Assembly (NCBI GenBank): GCA_902493375.1
Contig: CABUPH010000001.1
Coordinates: 124,001 to 188,000 of the forward strand
DNA length: 64,000 nucleotides
Direction: 5' to 3'
Source: an uncultured Collinsella sp.
GTDB lineage: Bacteria; Actinomycetota; Coriobacteriia; Coriobacteriales; Coriobacteriaceae
Shown here: positions 51,012-59,691 of the stretch, in pieces
How positions within the stretch are numbered: position 1 is the first letter of the stretch
How the letters are laid out: each line of letters starts with the position of its first letter
Notes under the pieces: generated by a model
The model's database searches: none
Seen by the model: the letters and a program-made list of their open reading frames with translations, nothing else
What the model was told of the DNA's origin: nothing
Position numbers and translations under genes: made by a program

Positions 51012-52370
51012 TTACTCGTCTTTGGGCGAGGGATGCTTGCAGACCACGCTCATGTAGATCATGCCGAGCACGGCTGCGGTGACCGAACCGGCGAGAATAG
51101 CGGCCTTGGCTGCAAGAACCTCAAACTGGGCCGTCGGGAAGGCGAGGCCGCTGATGAGGATCGACATGGTAAAGCCGATACCGCCCAAAATGCCCACACC
51201 GGCGATCATGTGCCAGTTGACATTATGCGGCAACTCGGAAATCTTGAGTTTAACCAGGGCAAACGTCATGCCAAAGATACCGATCGGCTTGCCCAGCAGC
51301 ATGCCAAAGTACACGCCGAGCGTCACCGGGTCGGTGAGCAGCGTGCTCATGTCCACGCCCACCAGGCGAACCTGCGCGTTCACGAACGCAAAGATCGGCA
51401 GGATCACGAAGTTGACCGGCGTGGAGATCAGACGCTCCATGCGGATGAGCGGCGGGGTTACGCGGTGCATGACGCGCTCGACCTTGGTGGTCGAGACGGT
51501 AAAGTCATGCTGGCCCAGGATGTGCGCCTCGTCGTCGTAGCGATCATCGAGCAGCGGCAGGCACTCGCCCAGCCAATCGGTGAGGCTATCGAGCTTGACA
51601 CCGCACTTGGCCGGGATGGTAAAGGCCAAGATGACGCCAGCAAGCGTAGCGTGCACGCCGCTCTTGAACATGCAAAACCACAACAGCAGACCCAGTACCG
51701 AATACGGGGCAAGGCGGTAGTGCTGCGTCTTGTTGAGCCACACGAGCGCGCAGGTCACAAGCGCGGCGGCGCCCAACCAAAACGGATTGGGGCTCTGACC
51801 GTAGAAGATGGCGATGGCGGCGATGGAGATGAGGTCGTCGGCGATGGCGAGCGTCGAGAAGAACACGCGCACGCCGTTGGGCACGCGATTGCCCAAAAGC
51901 GACAGCACGCCCAGCGCAAAGGCAATATCGGTTGCCATGGGGATGGCCCAACCGTTGCGGGCGCCGGCATGGTTAAAGATCAGGTAGATGCAGGCGGGAA
52001 CGACAACGCCGCCCACGGCCGCCAGCATGGGAAGCATGGCCTGACGCGGATTCTTGAGCTCACCGACCGTCATCTCGTACTTAAGCTCGATGCCCACCAA
52101 CAAAAAGAAAATCGCCATGAGGAAGTCGTTGACGAAAAGCTCAACGGTGAGACCGGCCGTAAGGTTGCCCAGACCCACATACAGCGGGGTCTCCAAAAAG
52201 TGATGGATGGCCTCGTAGGCATCGGTATTGGCGCAAATGACGGCGGCGATGGCGGCGAAGACCATGACGGCGGCGGAAATCGTACCGTTCTCGGCGATGC
52301 GCTCCCAGATGTCGTGACGTTCAAAGCGCTTGCGCTCACGAACGTTGAACAGCTGCTCAGTTGCTGCCAT
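51012..52370 (-). CDS. nhaA: Na+/H+ antiporter NhaA
   Basis: 452 residues with about 12 membrane helices. NhaA motifs: VNDFLMAIFFLLVGIELKYE, PMATDIAFALGVLSLLG with the paired catalytic Asp region, LAIADDLISIAAIAIFY, and GIGFTMSILISGLAF near the C-terminus. It exports Na+ (or Li+) in exchange for protons. The start ATG follows AAAGGAGCCGCCC. The leader carries a terminator-like hairpin that may regulate it. Confidence 0.94.
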   Translation of the reverse strand: MAATEQLFNVRERKRFERHDIWERIAENGTISAAVMVFAAIAAVICANTDAYEAIHHFLETPLYVGLGNLTAGLTVELFVNDFLMAIFFLLVGIELKYEMTVGELKNPRQAMLPMLAAVGGVVVPACIYLIFNHAGARNGWAIPMATDIAFALGVLSLLGNRVPNGVRVFFSTLAIADDLISIAAIAIFYGQSPNPFWLGAAALVTCALVWLNKTQHYRLAPYSVLGLLLWFCMFKSGVHATLAGVILAFTIPAKCGVKLDSLTDWLGECLPLLDDRYDDEAHILGQHDFTVSTTKVERVMHRVTPPLIRMERLISTPVNFVILPIFAFVNAQVRLVGVDMSTLLTDPVTLGVYFGMLLGKPIGIFGMTFALVKLKISELPHNVNWHMIAGVGILGGIGFTMSILISGLAFPTAQFEVLAAKAAILAGSVTAAVLGMIYMSVVCKHPSPKDE

Positions 52371-52388
52371 GGGCGGCTCCTTTCACGG

Positions 52389-52440
52389 GAAAGCTCCCGT
52401 CTTAAAAAAGCACGGCCCGCCCAAGTGGCGGCGCCGCGCT
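52389..52440 (-). promoter_or_regulatory. Possible attenuator in the nhaA leader
   Basis: On the minus strand, GCGCGGCGCCGCC pairs with GGCGGGCCGTGC and is followed by TTTTTT, then a second small hairpin ACGGGAGCTTTCCCGT, about 20 bp before nhaA. The segment GGGCGG in the first hairpin could also pair with CCGCCC directly before the start codon. This looks like a terminator within an mRNA leader; a cation-responsive riboswitch is possible but unproven. Confidence 0.45.
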
Positions 52441-52574
52441 CTAACGTATTACGCTTGCATCTAGCCTACCCTGCACGACAAGCACGCAGGCGTGGCCGAA
52501 AAGCGGAACCACAGGTTGAACATTATTTGCTCAACGGCACGGGCACGCCTGTCCAAGAGACGACGCGGCGCCGT

Positions 52575-52617
52575 GCACAAAAAACGACCGGAGCGCGGGA
52601 CGTCCGCGATCCGGTCG
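52575..52617 (-). terminator. Terminator of ppaC
   Basis: ACGACCGGA (52583-52591) pairs with TCCGGTCGT (52609-52617), with inner CGCGGGAC/GTCCGCG and a minus-strand T run (52577-52583). Confidence 0.85.
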
Positions 52618-52637
52618 TGGCGTTTGGTCAACTAAAC

Positions 52638-53561
52638 CTAGCAGGCGGCCATGATGGGGGCAGCGACCTGCTTCTTACGGGAGAGGACACCCGGCATCCA
52701 GATGCCGTCGTGCTCGTCGGCAATGCCCAGGCCCTTCTGAGCGGCCTCGGTCTCGCCCTCGAGCAGGACCTGCGAGCCCTCCTCCATGATGTCGGTGATG
52801 CACAGGACAATGCCATCGGCACCCTTCTCGGCGGCGTAGGCACGCATGGCCTCGCGAATCTCGTCGATCATGCCGAGAGCACGACTCTTGTCGACGGTCT
52901 CGTACTGGCCGATGAGCAGCTTCTTGCCGGCGGGCTCGAACATCTTGATGTCGTTGCCGACCATCTCGGCTGCGGTGAAGGAGCCGGACGGACGGGTGAG
53001 GAAGACCTCCATGCCAAACTTGACCGGGTCGACACCCACCTGCTCGCCGAGCTTGGCGGCGACAGCGCGGTCGACATCGGTGGTGGTGGGACTCTTGAGC
53101 ATGAGCGTGTCGGTCATCATGGCCGAGAGCAGCAGCTTGGCCTGGACGTCGGAAAGCTCAACGCCGAGCACGCCGGCGAGCTTGGTGACGATGGTGCAGC
53201 TGGAACCCCAGGGCAGGCAGATGTAGTGCAGCGGGCCGGCGGTCTCGAAATCGCCGATGCGATGATGATCGACGACGCCAAAGACCGTGGCGTCCTTAAG
53301 GCCGGCGACAGACTGGGCGGACTCGTTGTGGTCGGTGAGGACGACGAGCTGGCCGGCCTCGACGGACTCGATCACGCGGGGCTCGGCAATGCCGGCGTCG
53401 GCAAGCAGCTTGGCGGACTCGGCCGGAAGCTGACCAAGGGCGCAGGCCTCGTAGGTGTTGCCGGTATACTCAACCTGGTTGAGCAGCTGGGACAGGACGA
53501 CGGCGCTCATGATGGCGTCGTTATCGGGGTTCTGGTGACCAAAGACAAGAACGTTTGCCAT
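52638..53561 (-). CDS. ppaC: Manganese-dependent inorganic pyrophosphatase (family II)
   Basis: 307 residues, the usual family II length. DHH-type metal motifs: FGHQNPDNDAI, DHNESAQS, VVDHHRIGDFE. The C-terminal DHHA2 domain contains the substrate-binding RPSGSFTAAE and SRKKQVAAP. It hydrolyses PPi and has no CBS regulatory insertion. Start ATG 53559-53561 follows GGAGGATATCC. Confidence 0.94.
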   Translation of the reverse strand: MANVLVFGHQNPDNDAIMSAVVLSQLLNQVEYTGNTYEACALGQLPAESAKLLADAGIAEPRVIESVEAGQLVVLTDHNESAQSVAGLKDATVFGVVDHHRIGDFETAGPLHYICLPWGSSCTIVTKLAGVLGVELSDVQAKLLLSAMMTDTLMLKSPTTTDVDRAVAAKLGEQVGVDPVKFGMEVFLTRPSGSFTAAEMVGNDIKMFEPAGKKLLIGQYETVDKSRALGMIDEIREAMRAYAAEKGADGIVLCITDIMEEGSQVLLEGETEAAQKGLGIADEHDGIWMPGVLSRKKQVAAPIMAAC

Positions 53562-53727
53562 GGATATCCTCCACTTGATATGTGTACTTGGACGTAGCTA
53601 TGGTAGCACGCCGATGCCGAGCCTTCGCAGACGGAAGGAGCACGGCATATTTTGGGGCAGGCATGGAGGCCAAGGCTGTCCCTTTTGCACCATGTTGGTG
53701 CAAAGTAACCTGGCCCCCTTGCACCAG

Positions 53728-54681
53728 CTATTTGCCGGCGGCGCGCAGGGCTACGTAGGCGGCACCGATGATGCCGGCGTCGTTGCCGAGCGAAGCGACC
53801 TTAATGGGCGTCTCGCGCGAGGCGGAAAGCGCGTACTGCTTAAAGTGCTCGCGAACCTTGTCGAGGTAGACATCGGCCGAAGCGGAAGCACCGCCGCCGA
53901 TCAGGAACATCTCGGGATCGACCACGTTGGCAATAAGCGCCAGGGCGCGGCCGAGATAGTCGGCCATGGTATCGGCAGCTGCCAGCGCGAGCTTGTCACC
54001 CTCGCGGCAGGCCTGGAACACGTCCTTGGAATCAGAAGGCCCGGTGAGCTCGATGGGCTCGACGCCTGCCTTCTTGCACTCGGCAAGGTAGTTGCTCACC
54101 ACGCCGGTGGCGCTGGAATACTGCTCCAGGTGGCCATGGCCGCCACAGCCGCAGGTGCGCTCCTCAGCCGGGTTCAGGCACATGTGGCCAATCTCACCGC
54201 CAGCACCCACAACGCCCGATACCACGTCGCCGTTGACGATTACGCCGCCGCCCACGCCGGTACCGATGGTGACCATCACGACGTTCTGCACGCCCTTGGC
54301 AGAACCGAGCCAGGCCTCGCCCATGGCAGCGGCGTTGGCATCGTTCTCGTACTTAACGACCGCGTCGGGGCAGTGCTTTTGAATGGCGATCCTCAGCTCG
54401 GGCAGGTTAATGGCAATGTTGGCCTTGACCTTGGCATCGCCCGATGCCGGGATGGGGCACGGAACGGCCAGGCCAATGCCCGCCACAAAGGCACGCGGAA
54501 TCTGCGCCTTGGCGACCACCTGGTCGATAGCCTCGGTCACCGCGGCAAAGCCCGCAGCGTCAACGATGGGAGGCGTGGGCACGCTGGCCTTGGCCAGCAG
54601 ATTTCCGTCCTCGTCGAACAGGCCCTCCTTAACCGAAGTGCCGCCGACGTCGATGCCGATGTAGTACTGCTTGGGTTCCAT
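53728..54681 (-). CDS. ROK-family sugar kinase (glucokinase-like)
   Basis: 317 residues from ATG 54679-54681 (AAAGGTGGG upstream); the upstream frame to 54747 crosses a repeat. Phosphate-1 motif IGIDVGGTSVKEGLFDEDG; catalytic Asp in YENDANAAAMGEAWLG; ROK zinc motif CGCGGHGHLEQYSS, in which the usual third Cys is His. It phosphorylates glucose or a related hexose. It lies downstream of the cellobiose PTS operon, where it could phosphorylate free glucose released by the GH1 enzyme, but it is separated by a terminator. Confidence 0.85.
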   Translation of the reverse strand: MEPKQYYIGIDVGGTSVKEGLFDEDGNLLAKASVPTPPIVDAAGFAAVTEAIDQVVAKAQIPRAFVAGIGLAVPCPIPASGDAKVKANIAINLPELRIAIQKHCPDAVVKYENDANAAAMGEAWLGSAKGVQNVVMVTIGTGVGGGVIVNGDVVSGVVGAGGEIGHMCLNPAEERTCGCGGHGHLEQYSSATGVVSNYLAECKKAGVEPIELTGPSDSKDVFQACREGDKLALAAADTMADYLGRALALIANVVDPEMFLIGGGASASADVYLDKVREHFKQYALSASRETPIKVASLGNDAGIIGAAYVALRAAGK

Positions 54682-54735
54682 GGGAGCCCACCTTTCTCGT
54701 TTAAACATTGCCTGTATGGTACCGCTCCCAAAGCA

Positions 54736-54776
54736 AAAACCTACCAAAAAGGGACAGGTTTGTTTTGGCAGGTTTT
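54736..54776. repeat. Small REP-like inverted repeat
   Basis: AAAACCTACCAAAA (54736-54749) pairs with TTTTGGCAGGTTTT (54763-54776) at 13 of 14 positions; the loop holds GGGACAGG. The GGGACAGGTTTGTTTTGGC core recurs as GGGGACGGTTTTGTTTTGGC on the minus strand at 58698-58717. Confidence 0.65.
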
Positions 54777-54827
54777 ATCTGGGGTAACGCAATTGGCTGC
54801 CCAACAGGCCGCGCAAGACCATCCCCA

Positions 54828-54864
54828 AAAATAAAGGCGCCGGGAGGCGGAGGCTCCCGGCGCC
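54828..54864 (-). terminator. Terminator of the cellobiose PTS operon
   Basis: GGCGCCGGGAG (54836-54846) pairs with CTCCCGGCGCC (54854-54864), with an A-rich plus-strand stretch (T run on minus) at 54826-54835. Confidence 0.8.
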
Positions 54865-54922
54865 CGTCAAAGGGACTATGTTGTCTGTTGGACCGCACGG
54901 TCCGTCGCGGCGATAACGCCGA

Positions 54923-55255
54923 CTAGGCCTGAAGTGCCTGCAGCTGCTTGTGAACCTCGATGAGCTCCGTCGCCATGACGCGCATGGTCTCGGTGCCGGC
55001 CATCTGGTCCTCGGCATGCAGCAAAATCAACGGGGCCTCGCCGTTACGTTCGCCGTTGGCCTCCTTCTTCAGAAGCCCCATGTGAACATCGTGGCCACCG
55101 TTATAGGCCTCGTCGCCCTGCTTGATAAGCTCCTCGGCGGCGTCAAAATCGCCCTCCTTGGCCTTTTGCACGGCATTGATGTACATGCTCTTGGCGGTAC
55201 CGACGTAGCTGATGATCTCAAAGCAGGTCATCTGCAGTTCGTTCATATCCTCCAT
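54923..55255 (-). CDS. PTS lactose/cellobiose-family EIIA component (cellobiose operon)
   Basis: 110 residues from ATG 55253-55255 (AGGTG upstream); a GTG three codons earlier is an alternative. LacF/CelC-type EIIA with active-site His80 in LILLHAEDQMAGTETM. It passes phosphate from HPr to the IIB encoded just upstream (the IIB stop is nine bases away). Last gene of the operon GH1-IIC-IIB-IIA. Confidence 0.9.
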   Translation of the reverse strand: MEDMNELQMTCFEIISYVGTAKSMYINAVQKAKEGDFDAAEELIKQGDEAYNGGHDVHMGLLKKEANGERNGEAPLILLHAEDQMAGTETMRVMATELIEVHKQLQALQA

Positions 55256-55264
55256 GCGCTGCAC

Positions 55265-55567
55265 CTAGCCCATCACGCTGACGCAGTGGTCGATGATGCC
55301 AGCAGCGTTCATGCGGCCGTAGTCGACCATGTTGATGACCTCAACCGGGAAGCGGCCAGCGGCCTCCTTCTCAAAATCGCCCTTGGTGTAGCCAATCTGC
55401 GGGCCGAGCAGCAAGATATCGCACTCGTCCAGGTGATCGTGAGCCTCGTTCATAGGACGGGCCTCGACCTCGATGTCCAGACCACGGCTTGCGACCTCGG
55501 ACTGCATCTTCTGGACCAGCAGGCTCGTGGACATACCGGCATTGCAGCAGAGCATGATCTTCTTCAT
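55265..55567 (-). CDS. PTS lactose/cellobiose-family EIIB component
   Basis: 100 residues, free-standing ChbB/CelA-type IIB. Phosphocysteine Cys8 in MLCCNAGMSTSLLVQKM; P-loop-like GMSTS. Start ATG 55565-55567 after AAGGAGGAAACC. It transfers phosphate from IIA to the sugar bound by IIC (55723). Confidence 0.92.
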   Translation of the reverse strand: MKKIMLCCNAGMSTSLLVQKMQSEVASRGLDIEVEARPMNEAHDHLDECDILLLGPQIGYTKGDFEKEAAGRFPVEVINMVDYGRMNAAGIIDHCVSVMG

Positions 55568-55666
55568 GGTTTCCTCCTTATAACTGCGCGGCGCGCAGAC
55601 GACAACTGGTTTTATTCCTTGCGGCTACTGTACCCACCCCCTGCGTCTTCACACAAGAGGAGAGCC

Positions 55667-55696
55667 GCGGGCATCGGCACCGCGTACCGGTGCCCG
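55667..55696 (-). terminator. Intercistronic hairpin between IIC and IIB
   Basis: GCGGGCATCGGCACC faces GGTGCCCGC in the 155-bp IIC-IIB gap; no T run. It may set the relative expression of the channel and the soluble components. Confidence 0.5.
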
Positions 55697-55722
55697 CAAC
55701 GGTGGAAGGGAAAACGAACCGT

Positions 55723-57075
55723 TTAGGCGTTCTGCTCGGCAAGGGCCTCCTGCTTGGCGATGGCCTTCTCGGAGATCCTCATAAAAGGCAGGTAGACAGC
55801 CATGCCGATGACAAGCTCGAGGGCCTGCCACACGCCGGCGCGCCAGTCAAAGCCCGTGGCAAGCAGGGCGTTAATGACGGGAGGCATGGTCCAAGGCACC
55901 TGGGCGATGCAGGGACTGATGATGCCCGCGCAGGTCAGGCCATAGGTGATGCCGATGAACAGGTCGGGAAGAAGCACGAACGGAATCATGAGCGGCAGGT
56001 TGTACACGACGGGGTAACCGTAGATGACCGGCTCGTTGATGTTAAACAAGCCAGGAACGATAGCCATCTTGGCAACGGTCTTGGAAGCCTTGTTCTTAGA
56101 GAACAGGAAGGTATCGAGCAGGAGCATGAGGGTGCAGCCCGAGCCGCCGATAAGGGCGAAGCTGTTGACGATCTGCATGTTCATGTAGTGATCGGGCTGG
56201 ATGGTGCCGCCGGCGGCAAAGGTAGCCATGTTGTCGACGATGAGCATGGTCAGGATCGGCTCGACGGTAGCGCCAGAGATGGTGGACTGGTGAATGCCGA
56301 CGCAGAACAGCAGGTTCGCAAGAGTGTAGATGAGGATAACAGCCCACGGACCGGCGTTCATGATGCTCTTGAGCGGGTTGGAAATGCACGTGGAGATGAT
56401 GGTGCACAGATCGGTGCCGGCAAACACGGCGAGCAGAGCCGCGGCAATGGCGAAGATCGAGAGGTTGAGCAGCATCGGGATCATGACGTTAAAGGAGTTG
56501 GAGACCGCGGGAGGCACACCCTCGCCCAGCTTGACCTTAAGCTTCTCGACGCCGGAAATCTTAATGAAGAGCGTGACGGAGAGCAGGGCGATGATGATAG
56601 CCGCGAACAGGCCGTTGGTGCCGGTGTTGGCAGTCGAAAGGGCGCCCGTGACCTCGGCAGAGGTGATCTTGTCGGTGAGCAGCGGGCTCGTGGCGGCAAG
56701 CGTGGCGGTGATCTGCTGCGGCATCATGATGACGAAAGCAGAGATGGCGACGACCACGCAGGCAAGCGGGTTATCGAAGCGCTCGTTCTTAGCGAGGCTG
56801 TAGCCAATCAATCCGGCCAAGATAATGGCAGAGACGTTGAGGGTGCCCAGCGTAATTGCCGAACCCCAGGTCTGAAGGTTGGCAAGGCCCGCTGCATCGA
56901 GCGGGAACAGGGGGAACACGACGTTGTTAATAAGAACCGCGATACCCGCAAGGATATAGAGCGGCGTGATGGTCGCGAAGGCATCGCGCAGGGAACGCAG
57001 GTGAACCTGGTTTCCCACCTTCGCAGAGACCTCGGCAAACTTGTCGAGGAAGCTCTTTCCGTTGTCACTGGCCAT
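55723..57075 (-). CDS. PTS cellobiose-type EIIC permease
   Basis: 450 residues, ChbC/CelB-type channel with about ten helices and no attached IIB. Signatures: VGNQVHLRSLRDAFATITPLYI near the N-terminus, CVGIHQSTISGATVEPIL, and GLFNINEPVIYGYPVVYNLPLMIPF. It imports a beta-glucoside disaccharide such as cellobiose, phosphorylated by IIB. Start after TTAGGAGCAATC. The GH1 enzyme gene precedes it. Confidence 0.92.
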   Translation of the reverse strand: MASDNGKSFLDKFAEVSAKVGNQVHLRSLRDAFATITPLYILAGIAVLINNVVFPLFPLDAAGLANLQTWGSAITLGTLNVSAIILAGLIGYSLAKNERFDNPLACVVVAISAFVIMMPQQITATLAATSPLLTDKITSAEVTGALSTANTGTNGLFAAIIIALLSVTLFIKISGVEKLKVKLGEGVPPAVSNSFNVMIPMLLNLSIFAIAAALLAVFAGTDLCTIISTCISNPLKSIMNAGPWAVILIYTLANLLFCVGIHQSTISGATVEPILTMLIVDNMATFAAGGTIQPDHYMNMQIVNSFALIGGSGCTLMLLLDTFLFSKNKASKTVAKMAIVPGLFNINEPVIYGYPVVYNLPLMIPFVLLPDLFIGITYGLTCAGIISPCIAQVPWTMPPVINALLATGFDWRAGVWQALELVIGMAVYLPFMRISEKAIAKQEALAEQNA

Positions 57076-57195
57076 GATTGCTCCTAACTTTCAAATCCGG
57101 CCTTTTCCTATGCGCACGGTGGTCTGTCGCCCTCTGCCACCAGATGTGCCATGTTTTGCGCGCGGCGGCGCGCGGTCTGGGCGTTCGCCCGGTCG

Positions 57196-58596
57196 CTAAT
57201 CAACCACGTGGGTCGTGGCGACCTGTTTGAGCCAGGCCGCCGACTTCTTAAGGCGGCGCTTGTAGCCGTCCATGAGGTCGACCTCGACAAAGCCGTAACG
57301 GTTCTTAAAGGCATTGGCCCAAGACCAGTTATCGATGACGGCCCAGTAATGGTATCCGCGGCATTTGGCGCCCTCGGCGATTGCCTTGGCGACCCACTCC
57401 AGGTGCTGGCGCACAAAGTCGACGCGGTAGTCATCCTGGATGGTTCCTTCGGCGTCACGGTTCTTGTATTCGTCCATGATGCCGATACCGTTCTCGGATA
57501 CAAACCACTCAAGATCGGGGTAGTTCTTAGCGCAGTCCATGCCAAAGTCGTAGAGGCCCTGCGGGTAGATTTCCCAGCCGCGGCTCTCGTTCATAACGGC
57601 GTCGGGCCATACGTACTCGTCGGCAAAGTGCGGCAGGCCGTACTGGTCGACCTTGCTCGCCGGCGCCTGAACACGCGTGGGGTGGTAGTAGTTGCAGCCG
57701 AGCCAGTCGACAACACCCTGCTTGAGAATCTCTTGGTCGCCGGCACGGAACGGGAGCTTAACGCCGCCCTCGGCCAGGCTGTCGAGCACGTCGGCGGGAA
57801 GCTCGCCCTTGGTAATAAGGTCGAGCCACCAGCGATTGTTGATGCCGCTGGCCATACGCACGGCCTCGAGGTCTGCCTCGCTGGGGTTCTGCTTGGTGTA
57901 GACCGGGGTAAAGCAGTTGATCATGCCGATCTTGGCATCGGCGCGAATAGCGCCCTCGTCATAGGCCTTACGATAGTTGGCCACGGCCAGCGCGTGCGCC
58001 AGCGAGATGTGATACTGCACGGTGCGGGCGCGGTTATAGTCATGGAGCTGCGGGTACCACACGCCCTCCTGATAGCGCTGCTCGGGCTCGACGATGGGCT
58101 CGTTAAAGGTGAACCAGTACTTGATCTCCTGGCCAAACTCGCGGAAGGCAACGTCGGCGTAATGAGCGTACGCCTCGACGACCTCACGGCTCTCCCAACC
58201 ACCACGGTCAAAGAGGTAGGTGGGCATGTCAAAGTGGTACAGGTTGACGAACGGCTCCAGGCCGGCCTCGCGAGAGGCACGGAACAGCTCGTGATACCAC
58301 GCGGCGCCCTCCTCATTGAGGTTGCCGTTAGCATCGAGCAGGCGACTCCACTGGATGGAGGTGCGGTAGGTATCCAGGCCCAAGTCCTTCAAAATGCGAA
58401 GGTCCTCCTGGTATTTAGCCATAAAGTCATTGCCAGCATAAGAGCCAACGCGGTTATAGAACGAATCCAGATCCTGGATGGACCAGGTATCCCACAGGTT
58501 CTCGAGCTTGCCGCCCTGGTTCCACTGACCCTCAGTCTGCGGGCCGGACATAGCGGCGCCAAAGAAGAAGTCACGGGGCAGCTGATACTGAGCCAT
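57196..58596 (-). CDS. 6-phospho-beta-glucosidase, GH1
   Basis: 466 residues from ATG 58594-58596 (GAGGACTTTG upstream). The acid/base is Glu166 in YWFTFNEP and the nucleophile is Glu368 in FVSENGIGIMDEY. It lacks the LacG-type ITENGMG and DWDWIIYPEGL pattern, and the FNEP and SENGIGIMDEY patterns fit BglA/CelF-like phospho-beta-glucosidases. It would cleave cellobiose-6-phosphate or a similar beta-glucoside phosphate to glucose and glucose-6-phosphate. First gene of the cellobiose PTS operon, divergent from a GntR regulator. Confidence 0.9.
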   Translation of the reverse strand: MAQYQLPRDFFFGAAMSGPQTEGQWNQGGKLENLWDTWSIQDLDSFYNRVGSYAGNDFMAKYQEDLRILKDLGLDTYRTSIQWSRLLDANGNLNEEGAAWYHELFRASREAGLEPFVNLYHFDMPTYLFDRGGWESREVVEAYAHYADVAFREFGQEIKYWFTFNEPIVEPEQRYQEGVWYPQLHDYNRARTVQYHISLAHALAVANYRKAYDEGAIRADAKIGMINCFTPVYTKQNPSEADLEAVRMASGINNRWWLDLITKGELPADVLDSLAEGGVKLPFRAGDQEILKQGVVDWLGCNYYHPTRVQAPASKVDQYGLPHFADEYVWPDAVMNESRGWEIYPQGLYDFGMDCAKNYPDLEWFVSENGIGIMDEYKNRDAEGTIQDDYRVDFVRQHLEWVAKAIAEGAKCRGYHYWAVIDNWSWANAFKNRYGFVEVDLMDGYKRRLKKSAAWLKQVATTHVVD

Positions 58597-58634
58597 CAAA
58601 GTCCTCGCTTTCGTGTCTAGAGCTTTCGGTTGGA

Positions 58635-58714
58635 GACGGGTTTGCTTTGGCAAGTTATCCGGCGCGGGCGCGCACCGGTTATCCAGATATCCAGCCCGCC
58701 AAAACAAAACCGTC
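58635..58714. repeat. REP-like inverted repeat
   Basis: GACGGGTTTGCTTTGGC (58635-58651) pairs with GCCAAAACAAAACCGTC (58698-58714) at 15 of 17 positions. The 46-bp interior has a further ATCCGG...CCGGTTAT pairing. It lies in the GH1-GntR divergent gap; the rest of the gap to 58898 is A+T-rich promoter sequence (TATATAAAAG near 58823). Confidence 0.65.
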
Positions 58715-58898
58715 CCCAAACGGTCGGCCCTGCCGGCGGCAGGGTTCCGTTCGTTGCGTACAACTATAGCGCTCTAATTTCTAAAGTAAAGCGTCTTTTT
58801 GTTTTTTCTTTCTCGGACTTCTTATATAAAAGTAATATGGGTGCCTCGTTGTGGGTTATACTTACTTGCGTATTCTTATATGTCGGAAAGGAGGTTCC

Positions 58899-59618
58899 AT
58901 GATTCCCAAATACGAGGCGATAGCTGCAGATATCCGTCGAAGCATCGAGGATGGCGCTCTTAAACCGGGCGACAAGCTACCCACCGGCGTTGAGTTCTGT
59001 GAGCTCTATAGCGTTTCCAAAATCACCGTCAAACGAGCTATCGAGCAGATCACCGAAGAGGGTCTTGTTACCAGCCGGCGCGGATCGGGCACCTACGTTA
59101 AAGACACGGCGGGGCTTCCCGACAAGGCGTTTTTCCAGGGCAAGAACGACCGCGCCCAGGGCTTTTCGTATGAGCACCGCGGGGAGAAGGTAACCTCGGT
59201 GGTCTACGATTTCTCGATTGTCAATCCGCCGGCAGAGGTTGCGACTCAGCTGGGAATTGCCGAGGATGACTTTGCCTATCACATCGTGCGCGTGCGCCAG
59301 GTCGACGAGAAGCCCATCGTTATCGAGTACACCTACATGCCCCTCGAGCTGATTCCGGGCCTTAAAAAGAAAGACCTGTATGGATCGGTCTACAGCTTCA
59401 TCCGCGAGCAATGCGGGCTGAAGATTTCGAGCTTCCACCGCACCATTCGCGCCGTAGCGGCAACCGAGGAAGAGGCTGAGCGCCTGGACACCAAACCCGG
59501 CTCTCCCCTGCTCGAGCTCAACCAGATTGGCTTTTTGGATAGCGGCACCGCCTTTGAGCATTCGATCTCGCGCAACGTTGGTGACCGCTTTGAGCTGCAC
59601 AACGTAACGTTGGCATAG
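58899..59618 (+). CDS. GntR-family (HutC subfamily) regulator of the cellobiose operon
   Basis: 239 residues from ATG 58899 (GGAAAGGAGGTTCC). Winged helix: KYEAIAADIRRSIEDGALKPGDKLPTGVEFCELYSVSKITVKRAIEQITEEG, then a wing GSGTYVKD and a UTRA domain ending AFEHSISRNVGDRF. Divergence from the GH1-PTS operon suggests local control, probably by a phosphorylated beta-glucoside. I do not see an unambiguous operator. Confidence 0.87.
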   Translation: MIPKYEAIAADIRRSIEDGALKPGDKLPTGVEFCELYSVSKITVKRAIEQITEEGLVTSRRGSGTYVKDTAGLPDKAFFQGKNDRAQGFSYEHRGEKVTSVVYDFSIVNPPAEVATQLGIAEDDFAYHIVRVRQVDEKPIVIEYTYMPLELIPGLKKKDLYGSVYSFIREQCGLKISSFHRTIRAVAATEEEAERLDTKPGSPLLELNQIGFLDSGTAFEHSISRNVGDRFELHNVTLA

Positions 59619-59691
59619 TTTTGTAGTCATGCGGGCGCTCGTTATGGCTCGTTTAGAGTGGGCAACCGCACAACACCATGGGGGTATGAAC

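Noticed and set aside
50970..53597. 875-codon open frame on the plus strand
   Set aside because: Antisense shadow of nhaA and ppaC, with low-complexity composition and no recognisable domain.
54682..54747. N-terminal extension of the ROK kinase
   Set aside because: The extension reads through a repeat element and lacks homology; ATG 54681 is well placed after AAAGGTGGG.
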